From the NCBI GenBank assembly GCA_026826555.1, contig JAKSZT010054568.1, positions 12,506,171 through 12,570,170 of the forward strand: a stretch of DNA of 64,000 nt, read 5' to 3'. Below the pieces are notes generated by a model. It did no database searches. It saw nothing but the letters and a program-made list of their open reading frames with translations, and was not told where the DNA came from. The position numbers and the translations under genes are program-made. Positions 1 through 8,545 of the stretch are shown here, one piece after another. This stretch comes from Tolypeutes matacus. Taxonomy: Eukaryota > Chordata > Mammalia > Cingulata > Chlamyphoridae. Position 1 is the first letter of the stretch. Every line of letters starts with the position of its first letter.

Positions 1-144
1 CGGTCTGAGAACTTCGCCAGGAGTCCAAGGGGAACAGATCAATCAATCAGTTTAAGGAGGACACGGATAATTACCCAGCGACTCTCCTCCCCCGGACCCA
101 GGGCCGGAAAAGCCCACACGCCAGACAAAAACCCCAGTCCTTAC
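1..144 (-). other. TRIB2: Beginning of TRIB2 intron 1, with splice donor
   Basis: The donor GT occupies 144-143 directly after the AAG codon for lysine 90, reading AAG|GTAAGG on the minus strand, a near-consensus U1 site. The phase is 0. The remaining bases to the window edge are intronic sequence with no recognised repeat. The open frame that continues past the donor shares no further similarity with TRIB2, which confirms the boundary. Confidence 0.9.
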
Positions 145-414
145 CTTGCACACCAGCTCCTCTCCACTGTGCAAATGCACGGCGCGGAAAACGTGGTCTC
201 CCTCCAGAGGTTCCAACAATAAGTATTTCCCGATGCAAGAAACGCAATGCGACAAGTTGGGAGTCTCGGGCGGGCTGGGGGACCCGAGGTTCGGGCTGAA
301 GCTGGGGCTGGGCTCGGCGGGCCTCACGGACGACAGCTCCTCGAAATCCTGGGTTTTGTTCCGCGATCTCCCATAGCGCGCGATCGTGATGGGGGTAGAC
401 CTGTGCACGTTCAT
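145..414 (-). CDS. TRIB2: TRIB2 first coding exon (residues 1-90, partial gene)
   Basis: TRIB2 is a pseudokinase scaffold that brings substrates such as C/EBP-alpha to the COP1 ubiquitin ligase. What is seen: an ATG at 414-412 opens 90 codons beginning [20 protein letters not shown]. They continue through a Ser/Pro-rich stretch (about residues 34-54) into the start of the kinase-like fold (about residue 61, [16 protein letters not shown]) and end at LVCK. The last lysine is residue 90, the beta-3 lysine position of the family. The exon ends in frame at 145, followed by GTAAGG. Compared with human TRIB2 as I remember it, I see conservative changes at residues 3 and 30 and proline substitutions near 32 and 37. 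The usual full length is about 343 residues; the pseudocatalytic loop and COP1-binding tail lie outside the window. The start context is weak (C at -3, A at +4). The paralogues TRIB1 and TRIB3 differ strongly in this N-terminus, so the assignment is firm. Confidence 0.97.
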
Positions 415-1525
415 GAGTGTGGGGAGCGCGCGCCACCGGCCCAAGGGCCCGCCGGGGGGATGCGCCGCTGGCGAGGGCGGCTGCAGGCGCCTCCGTGTCA
501 CCCACTGGGAGAGGGGACGAGCGCGGAGGGCAGGGAGAGCGGGACGCGGAGGCGGCGCCGGCAGCCCCCGAGCGCGCGCCGCCGGGCACCCTGCCTGCTC
601 CCCAGCCGACCGCGGGTGCTCGGCCGCCAGCAGCCCGGCTCCTTTTGTTACTCCGGCGCGGCGCGCGGGGCGCAGGAAAGCCGCGCTCAGGCGCCCTCTC
701 GCCCTGGAGGGCTCAGCGTGGCTCCGGCGAGCGGCCGGGTGGCCAAGGCGCGCAGCCGCGGCGCCGGGTGTCCCGAAGCGGTCCCCGCGCGGGCTTCCGA
801 GTCGCAGCACTGGGCGCCTCCAGTTTGTGCGGGCTTGGGGCGTCCGCGGCGGCAGCTGAGTCTCCACGCGTGACGAGCCAGACAAAAAGGAACAGGGGAT
901 CGGCACGGGGCTCCCGGCTCGCGACGCACCAGACAGAAGCCGTGCGGCACCCCCTTTTTTGGTGGAAAGGGTGGGGGGCGTGGAAGAGGGGGGTGCCGGA
1001 GAAGGCCGTTACCGACGTTTCGACTGTAGATGGCGTCTGAGCCTTTTCCAGGGTGGCCAGCTCGCTCCAAAAATTAGGCAAACAAACAAACAAAAAAATC
1101 CCAAACCGGGGGAGCAATGCGCTCCGGGCGGTCAGCGCTGCCGGCAGAAGATGGCCCCAGTCGGGCACCGGGCTGCGCCGCCGGGCTCGCCCCCCGCCCG
1201 GCCCGGAGCGCCCTCAGCGACCCGGGCAGACCCGCGGCTGCGGCGGGCGCGGGGCCCGGGGCTTCTCCCGGCGCGCTCGAGGGGGTCCCCTGCGCCCGGC
1301 CAACGCGCCGCGTCCCTCTCCGCCTGGGCAAGCGGTCTGGCCTCGGAAGAGTGTGCCACCGCTCCTGGTGCCCCGACCCCGAACTCAGGTTTCCTGGGTG
1401 CTTGACAGAAAACGGAGGCTCTGCTTCTCCCCCAGGTGCTCGGTTCCTCCCCGAGCGAGGAGAGGAAGGTGCGTTTAAAGATGAACGGGGATGGTGGCCC
1501 ACGGTCCCAGGCCGGCCCCCGGCTC
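415..1525 (-). other. TRIB2: Long 5' leader (5' UTR) of TRIB2, upper limit inferred
   Basis: The region between the TRIB2 ATG and the putative TATA-like element is very GC-rich. On the sense (minus) strand it has no ATG at all: no CAT trinucleotide occurs on the plus strand from 415 to 1666. The opposite strand of the same stretch contains six ATGs. That asymmetry is what a transcribed leader under selection against upstream AUGs would look like. A 7-T/short A-rich interruption lies at 1081-1097. The TSS is not directly visible; about 1525 assumes roughly 30 bp from TATTAATA at 1554-1561. No splice site inside the leader is proposed. Confidence 0.6.
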
Positions 1526-1908
1526 GGCGTGCGCGCAGCCCGGGGCGCGGCGGTATTAATAGAGACTTACGTGGCCGGGGACCTGGGAGCCAGCGGCTCA
1601 GGGGTGCGCGGGTGCGCGGGTGCGCGCGACTTTGCGCGGGCGCGCCGAGCTCGCGCTCCCGCTCCCCATTCAATGTCACCGACACATTTCCACGGAGCCT
1701 CCCGCCCCCCCGCGGGGCCCCGGCCAGGCTCAGGCCCCAGCCGGCCCCGCCCCCCGGGCTCCCTAGTCCTGCGGGCTCCCCGCGGCCCCCCGCCCCGCCC
1801 CGCCCGCCTCCCCCGCGGCCCGGGGGCTCCCCGCAGCCCCGCCCCCTGGGTCCCCCCAGGCCGGGCCCGCCCCCCGGCCCCGCGGCCTGAGCCCGTCCCC
1901 GCCTTCCG
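1526..1908 (-). promoter_or_regulatory. TRIB2: Putative TRIB2 core and proximal promoter
   Basis: On the minus strand a TATA-like TATTAATA sits at 1561-1554, an AT island in otherwise GC-rich sequence. Upstream (higher coordinates) come C-runs on the plus strand that read as GC boxes on the gene strand. The densest cluster of CCGCCC-type cores is at about 1790-1807, with others around 1743-1756, 1834-1850 and 1867-1885. The sense strand is strongly G-rich from 1680 to 1900 and could form G-quadruplexes. The far side is lost in the 400-N gap. Promoter identity is inferred from position, CpG density and these motifs, not from any transcript evidence. Confidence 0.55.
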
Positions 1909-2308
1909 NNNNNNNNNNNNNNNNNNNNNNNNNNNNNNNNNNNNNNNNNNNNNNNNNNNNNNNNNNNNNNNNNNNNNNNNNNNNNNNNNNNNNNNNNNNN
2001 NNNNNNNNNNNNNNNNNNNNNNNNNNNNNNNNNNNNNNNNNNNNNNNNNNNNNNNNNNNNNNNNNNNNNNNNNNNNNNNNNNNNNNNNNNNNNNNNNNNN
2101 NNNNNNNNNNNNNNNNNNNNNNNNNNNNNNNNNNNNNNNNNNNNNNNNNNNNNNNNNNNNNNNNNNNNNNNNNNNNNNNNNNNNNNNNNNNNNNNNNNNN
2201 NNNNNNNNNNNNNNNNNNNNNNNNNNNNNNNNNNNNNNNNNNNNNNNNNNNNNNNNNNNNNNNNNNNNNNNNNNNNNNNNNNNNNNNNNNNNNNNNNNNN
2301 NNNNNNNN
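1909..2308. other. Assembly gap, exactly 400 N
   Basis: A run of 400 N lies inside the CpG island. The flanks are almost pure C/G on both sides, which suggests a stretch lost to GC-rich dropout. The round size suggests an estimated rather than measured length. Confidence 0.98.
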
Positions 2309-2560
2309 GGCCCTGGCTTCGCGGCGCCCCCGCCGGGCCCAGCGCGAGGCCACGGAGATGGGCGCCGCGCCGCTTGCCGCCGGCCAGGGGCGAGCGCTGG
2401 GCCCCGCGGGGCGGCCGGGCCGCGGCTGCCCACCTCCCGGCGCCCTGCCCGGCACGGGCAGCGTCTGAGCTCCAGGCCACCCGGGCCCCGGGCCCCGACG
2501 CCCAGGAGCCGGGAGCTTTTCCGCTTTTGCGGAAGGTGCCTGCTTCGGTGGCGCTGCCTG

Positions 2561-3599
2561 CAGTTTCAGGGCCTGGTTTCCCTCTCCGGGCCCAGCGTCC
2601 TGCCCCCCCTTTAAGAAGAAACCAGCGACTTGTTTTGAGTGGGTGCCCCCGCCCGCGCAGCAGACGACCAGCTGAAGGCAATTTTGTCTGGGACAGAGTT
2701 GGGGCACCCATGCCTCCCCTCCCCGGACAGCGCCCGGAAGTCCCGGGGGTCAAGAGTGCCAGTGTACACCCCACCCCCGCGCTTTTGGCTCCCACCGTGG
2801 ACGCCCCAGGTCTGCTCTGGCTGGGCCAGGAGGGCCAGGCAGTCCAGCGGTTTCAGCTGGCAAGGCTTCTGCCCAGCAGCCTGGACGAGAGGCCGGGAAA
2901 GGAGCTTGAACTCAGACCCCAAACCGAAGCAGCCTGGCCTGGACAACCTGCAAAAGGAAGGAAAAGAAACCCAGGGAGTGGAAAGGGGTGTTGGGAGCCT
3001 CCTGAGCTTGAGTGTCATCTGTGTGTATTCTCTAGAGGGGGATGCAAGGGACGGCAGAAGCAGGCTGACCATGTCGTTTGTGGCCTGCAGGACACTTTGG
3101 AATGAAGGGGCACGATTGACAGTTATGCCCCTGGAGACAGAGCCACTCTGGTGACAAGGACCTCCTGGGTTGTTGGCCAGAGAGGGAGAGAGGAACCTCA
3201 GCGTGGCCGCTGAGCCGGGCAGAAGGTTCAGGAGGGGCCCCGCTGCTCCTCAGGGCTGCGGCCCCTCCTGCGACCATAGGGCTCCATCCCTGAGCCCTGC
3301 TGCCTCCGTTGCCCAGGCAGGCACCTGCTGAGCAGACTCCCTTAGCCCAGTCCTGCTCCACCAAGACCCATCGCCCTGCGCCTGTCCAGGGAACTCCCCG
3401 GAGGCAACCTGTGCTGCTGGGGCAGAAGGAAAGGCGCCTGCCCTGCTGCTCAGCGCCAGCAGCCTGCTTCCCGAGGACCAAGGGTCGGGTGGCTGCAGAT
3501 GGAATCGTCAGACCCGGCCGCCCTTCACCTGTGAAATGAGAGCTGCAAGCACGCGATTGCTTTAGAAATACATTTTCAGTTCCAGGAAGTCCCTGCAGG
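2561..3599. other. Intergenic flank of the TRIB2 island, no gene seen
   Basis: Moderately GC-rich single-copy sequence. I recognise no exon, RNA gene or clear repeat. The overlapping open frames between 2600 and 3600 have no family resemblance and no supporting splice structure. Confidence 0.5.
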
Positions 3600-3930
3600 C
3601 TTACCATATGCCTGGCCCTGCACTGGGTGCTAAAGGCCCAAGTATGAGTAAGATGTGGTTTGTCATCAAGGACGCTGGAAGCCTAGCCCTGGAGAAAGAC
3701 CTGGAAACAAATAATTTCATTGTCTAACAATGTGGCAATTAGAGTGCATAAATCTCCAGCCAGCAGAGGAGGAAACAGCTTTTCCTGAACATCAGGCAGT
3801 TTGCTGTGCTATTTGCTTGACTTAATGCATAGCAAATATTTATAGAAACCTACTACGTGCTAGGTACTGGATATGGAAATACAATCATTTAAAAAATATA
3901 TTTCCTGTCCTCACAGACCTACGAGGCTTG
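3600..3930 (+). repeat. Two L2-like LINE remnants
   Basis: 3600-3750 has the decayed L2 3'-end theme: a 'cctggccctgcactgggtgct' opening, then a 'gagtaagatgtgg' segment, then the aged tail. 3820-3930 repeats it with 'cctactacgtgctaggtactgg' followed by 'ctgtcctcacagacctacgagg'. Both are old and diverged. Subfamily is not resolved. Confidence 0.6.
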
Positions 3931-4829
3931 AAATAAAATGAGAAGAGATTTTTGCTGGCGTTTCAGGCAAAGAAGAGGGAATGTTCCATTTCCTCATTTC
4001 AGAAGCAAATGGTCTGGAGCTCTAACAATGCACTGTGGCCCAGCATCGGCAGCTCCCAGAGAAACAGCTGGGAGGGACCACAGCACGCGTGGGGGCCGGG
4101 GGAGAGGGCTTTATCCCGGAGGGGTGCAGAGTCAAGGCCGAGGTGGAATCGGGAGCCGGCTGGTGTTGGACAGGTTGGATTGGGGTTTTAGAAGGGTGAA
4201 GCTGGGGTCATGGTAAGCACACCCCTGGGCTTTCTCCTGGGGAGATGGGGAGAAGTACATCTTTAGAGCCCTGGGCAGCTGTGCTAGCCATGATGGATTC
4301 CTTGTTGATTAGTTACTCCCTAGGATGAGATCACACCGTGGGCCCACTCTGAAAGGCCAAATTCATGGTCTTTGGAAGCAGTTGTAGTGCAGGATAAATC
4401 AGATAATTTACACCACGCACCTTAGCCATTTTCGTGCCAATTTAGTAATTCTCCTGAGATTGAAGAAACATGCAGTGGGAAGAACTGAGCAGGAATCTCC
4501 ATTCTCTACTTTTTAATTGTTTATGACCTTGAGCGAGTTTAGAGTGTCTTCTCTATAAAGCAGAATTATAACCTGAAGTCTGTCTACCCCTTGAGAATTA
4601 TAGATGATGTCTACAAAGTAACACGAGGTCTTGGGTGTGATAGAAACGCAGTGGGTGGTGCCTTCCGTCATTATTACTACTACACTGCCACAGAGGGCAG
4701 CTCAGCAAGTGGCAATAGCAGTGATGATGGGTAAGAAACTTACAGTGTTAGTGATGGATGTGGTCAGACATCCAGCAGCAGGAACAGCTAAGTACAGTCC
4801 AAGCTGTGATAAAAATATTATGCCACAAT

Positions 4830-4975
4830 TAAAATAAGGATCATGTAATTAAATAACTAAAATAATGAGGTGATCCTTATAATAAGGATTATATATGAAG
4901 GATTATATACATTTTACACAAGGATTATATGAAATAAGGATTTATATGACAATTAAAATAAGGATTATATAAGGA
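4830..4975. repeat. AT-rich imperfect repeat with AAGGATTATAT core
   Basis: The core AAGGATTATAT or a close variant recurs at about 4884, 4898, 4920, 4936 and 4960. The AATTAAAATAAGGAT context appears twice, near 4828 and 4950. The copies are irregularly spaced and degenerate, so this is an eroded local duplication rather than a clean array. Confidence 0.55.
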
Positions 4976-5084
4976 AGACACATTTTCACACATATATTCT
5001 GGGACAATCAAATTCACTTGCCTCAGTTGAGTAGCCTGCTGGGCTGGCTCTCCAGAGCATGCTGTATCTGCACAGGTATTTGCT

Positions 5085-5240
5085 CCTTCATTCATTAGTT
5101 CATCCTTCATTAGTTCATTCATTTAGCAAACAAATAGCAGGCACCTGCCAGGTATAAAGCCTGGACTAAGTGCCCTGTTGGAGTCAAAGCCTGCAGCAGT
5201 AGCTGAAAGGTGAATCTGCCACAGGTGACCTCATTTTTCT
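5085..5240 (+). repeat. L2-like remnant preceded by a CATTCATTAGTT microduplication
   Basis: CATTAGTTCAT motifs are repeated at about 5090-5122. They are followed by 'gcaggcacctgccaggtataaagcctgg', which follows the L2 3' theme of a feeding 'caggcactg' segment. The sequence then decays into single-copy DNA. Confidence 0.5.
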
Positions 5241-5544
5241 TTACCTCTTTCAAAAAGTCATGCCTGGGCTCCCAGATCTGTGACAGACTTCCAGGACAGG
5301 TGGTAGAGAGTGCCAGTGTCTGCAGACTGCAGCCTGGGTGACTCCAGCAGATTCTGTTCCCACTGACTTCTCCGGGAGTGGCACCCCTGGAGCTGTGCAA
5401 GCCTCTGTCAGGCCTCAGTTCCCACCACTGCCTGCCCCGCCCCATCCCAGGCTCCCAGCTCTCCTGTTGTATTTCCCCATTTCCCTGGAGTAACTCCTGG
5501 GCAGCACCCCTCAGTTCAGGTCCACATTCTCAGTTCTCCTCTAG

Positions 5545-6420
5545 GACTTTGAATTGCTTGGCTTTTATTTATAAATGTATTTACTTTTAATTGTGGTAAA
5601 ATGTGCATAACATAAAAATCATTTTAATCATTTTAAGTGGACAATTCTTCAACGTCAGTGTAACTTTCACTGCTACCTAGCAACATCCTAAACCAAAACT
5701 CAGGCTCTTTGGCAATAACCCCTTTTCTCCCCTCCCACTACTGCTGATAACCTCTCTGCAGCTTCTTATCTCTATGAATTTGCTTATTCTAAGTATTTTG
5801 TAGAAGAGAAATCATACAATATCCGTCCTTCTGTGTCTGGCTTCTCTCGCCCAGCACGATGTCGTCACGGTCCACCCCTGCTGTAGCAGGCACCAGCACA
5901 CCCCTTCTTTTACAGCCGAATAATATCCCATCGTATGGACCTACCACTTTTTGTCTGTCCACTCCTCTGCTGATGGGCAGTGGGGTTGCTTCCACCTTTT
6001 GGCAATTGTGAGTAATGCTGTGATGAACAGCAGGGTACATTTGTCTGTCTCAGTGCCAGCTTTCGATTCTTTGGATATAAACCTAGAAGTGGGATTTCTA
6101 GGTCACCTGGTAATTCTGTTTAATTTTCTGGGGAACCCCCAAACTTTTCCACAGCGGCTCCACCATTTTACGTTGCCACCAGCAATGTTCGAGGATGCCT
6201 ATTTCTCCACTTTCTCGCCGACTCTTGTTATCTTCAGTTTATCTTTTACTAATAGCCATCTTAGTGGGTATGAAGTGGTATCTAATTGTAGTTTTCTTAA
6301 ACAGTAGCAAATATCTACTATTTATTGAGTACCTACTGTGTGTCACTGCAGTTTTGATTTGTATTTCTCTAATGGCTAGTGATGTCGAGCATCTTTGCAT
6401 GCACATATCGGCCTCTGAGC
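5545..6420 (-). mobile_element. L1 LINE 3'-end fragment, antisense
   Basis: On the plus strand this is the reverse complement of an old L1 ORF2-end/3' UTR. The order of landmarks is typical: 'ttgtggtaaaatgtgcataac', 'aataatatcccatcgtatgg', 'ctgctgatgggcag', 'ggatataaacctagaagtggg', 'gtgggtatgaagtggtatc', 'gatgtcgagcatctttgcatg'. It is heavily substituted and carries no intact frame. About 50 bases at 6303-6352 interrupt the L1 text with an unrelated 'tattgagtacctactgtgtg' piece resembling L2. The L1 belongs to an ancient mammal-wide subfamily. Confidence 0.85.
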
Positions 6421-8454
6421 TCCGTCTCTAGAGGATGTAGACTCAGGTCCTTGGCCCGGCTCGGCCTTTATAGGGCCAGCCCATTAGCAGAGCCTCTTCT
6501 CTGATACAGCCACTGCTTCCTCTCCTCCTGGTCTTCGCATGTTTGGTCCCTTTCCTTCCACTCTCTCTCTATTCCTTTCTGTGTCCAAGGATCATTCCAA
6601 ATTTAAAACAATTTTGGGGTCATGCACTGGGGCCTTTTTACTAGAATCTATTTGAAAACAACCATAATAGTTGCAAAAAGTGGGCAGCATGTCTGGACAA
6701 AAGTAGCTACCCACAGAACGGCAGTTGTTGCCAGCCTGAGGCCTGGGCCCACGTGGACTTGGAGTGTAGCAGACAGAGCTGGCTGACCAGAGCAGCGAAG
6801 TCACGTCCATCCTGCTCTAGACCATCTCAGCCTCCTGGGAAGACAATAAATGTGGTAAGACCAGCAGGGATTCCCAGCCAGGAAACTTGGGACGGACCCA
6901 TTCTCCAGTCCTCAGGGAAATGTAGGCAACACTGGCAAAAGATTTCAAAAATGCTTTATTTAGCTCCTCTCCCCTCCTTCCCAGGGGCCCTTCATAGTTT
7001 GACTCAGAGAGACAGAGGGAGGGAAACAAAGCAAAATTCCGTTTTACCTGCGGCCTATGAGCAGGAAGCCCTGAGGCCCCAGACGGCAGGAGGGACTCAC
7101 CGTGATCGCGGCCCGCGGGGTGGAAGAGGCTCTGCTCCGAGGTCCTGCCGTGCAGACATGCTCTGGTCAGCTAGCTGCAGGGGCCGAGGCAGCCGGAGGC
7201 TGTCTTGAGTAGTGCTGTAGCCCCTGCCCCACTGGAGCGAGAGGGAGACCTTGCCTCCAGGTGAATTTTAAAGCTCAGTAATTAGTATACATATCTTAAT
7301 GCGATATTTTAAAAAATAAAAGCTAATGCAAAAAACCTGTGATGGAAAATGGATCCGCATTTCAGCAAGGAGCAGACTGGCATTACTGGCCTTTGTCCTT
7401 TTGCCGCAGGCCACCAGGGCTCCTGGCCTCTCGCTGGTGCTGGCAGAGAGGAAGGAAGCGAAGGGAAACAGGGATTTTCTTGCATTAGTTCTTGCTGAGC
7501 ATTTTGCCCACTCTCCTTCACAGCTTCCTCGTGAAGGCCGCCACATTTGGGGTCATCAGGAATGGGCCACTCAGGGAGGACAGCGGCTCGGTGGGGCTCA
7601 GTGCTGGGTCCCATTTGGGCCCACTTCGGTTCTGCTGGGTTCTACATGGAAGCCGCGTAGGTCCAGCGAGCGTGAGGGGAGAGGACGCCACGTGGCCATG
7701 AACGCCCGGGGGTGAGGGTCTGGGGCCAGCTGAGACCATGCCTGCCCCTCCTCTCTCCAGGGCGGCGTATGTGGCCCTGCCTGGGGAGCGCGTGTGATTA
7801 GTGTTGCAAAGCAAGGGGCAGGAGACGCAGGAGGTCGTGCAGCAGGAGAGGGTCTCCATCACTCAGATGCCCCTGCAGGCGCACCCCGGCATTTCCTTGG
7901 GTGCTAAGCATAGGCTTGGCCGAAGAGCGCCCCGATCTGGACCCGCCGAGCTGGGCAGGCCCTGGGCGCCAGGGCCCGTCTCACTTCCCTCCGCAGCCCG
8001 GGGGCTGAGGTGGGGGCATCTTGGTCGTTCGCTGGAGAAACGAGACTCCATGTGGTGCTCCTTTGGAAGCTTCGCGTTGGGCAATAAGCCTGGACTTTGC
8101 GGGGGGTCTCAGCGACCTGGGATGGAAGTCCAAGCCTGTTTTCTGTGCCTCTGCATTTCTGTGCCCACCAGGGACCCTCGGTCTGTGCCGCAGCGGGAGG
8201 GCCTGTGTGCTGTCACCCGGGCTTCAGATGGTTCTTGGGTGTTTCTGAAAGATTACTTTTCAGGTCCACGTTCCACAACTGAAATAATTCCATTGTGTTC
8301 TGAAAATCTCCTTCAATGAATGTTCTCTTTGTCAACCCAATAAACTGCTAGTTTTGCAGTAAGATTCCCCTGGCACCTTTCCTTGGGGGTTTAGAATGAG
8401 AAATTCACGCATATAACAACACGGAGAGTAACGAACTCCTGTTGTTTAGCGCGG
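6421..8454. other. Intergenic, no gene recognised
   Basis: Mixed composition with short GC-rich islands near 7070-7150 and 7900-8050. No exon with splice signals and homology could be supported, and there is no tRNA or snRNA. An AATAAA-like hexamer at 8339 is not associated with any recognisable transcript. Confidence 0.45.
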
Positions 8455-8545
8455 CGGAGCACGTGCTTCCAGCACCTTCTGCATGCCGAGGGCTGTGCTG
8501 GGTGCGGGCAGCGCAAGTGGGTGGCGTGAACTCACAATCTAATGA
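8455..8545 (+). repeat. L2-like remnant
   Basis: A short stretch with the L2 theme: 'ctgcatgccgagggctgtgctgggtgcgggcag', then 'gaactcacaatctaatgacag'. Too short for a subfamily call. Confidence 0.5.

Larger units (their letters stand above)
420..2560. promoter_or_regulatory. TRIB2: CpG island spanning TRIB2 leader and promoter
   Basis: CpG dinucleotides are frequent and GC content is visibly far above the rest of the window. This holds from the start codon through the N gap to about 2560, where the composition returns to ordinary intergenic sequence. Long open frames on all strands here (for example 1074-2795 minus and 1436-2614 plus) come from this composition and in part run through Ns. 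Confidence 0.85.

Noticed and set aside
1074..2795. 573-codon minus-strand frame and the 392-codon plus-strand frame at 1436-2614
   Set aside because: Both run through 400 Ns, lie in the CpG island, and are Pro/Gly/Arg-rich on every strand.
8339..8344. Poly(A) signal of an upstream transcript
   Set aside because: A lone AATAAA-like hexamer with no exon nearby. Expected often by chance.
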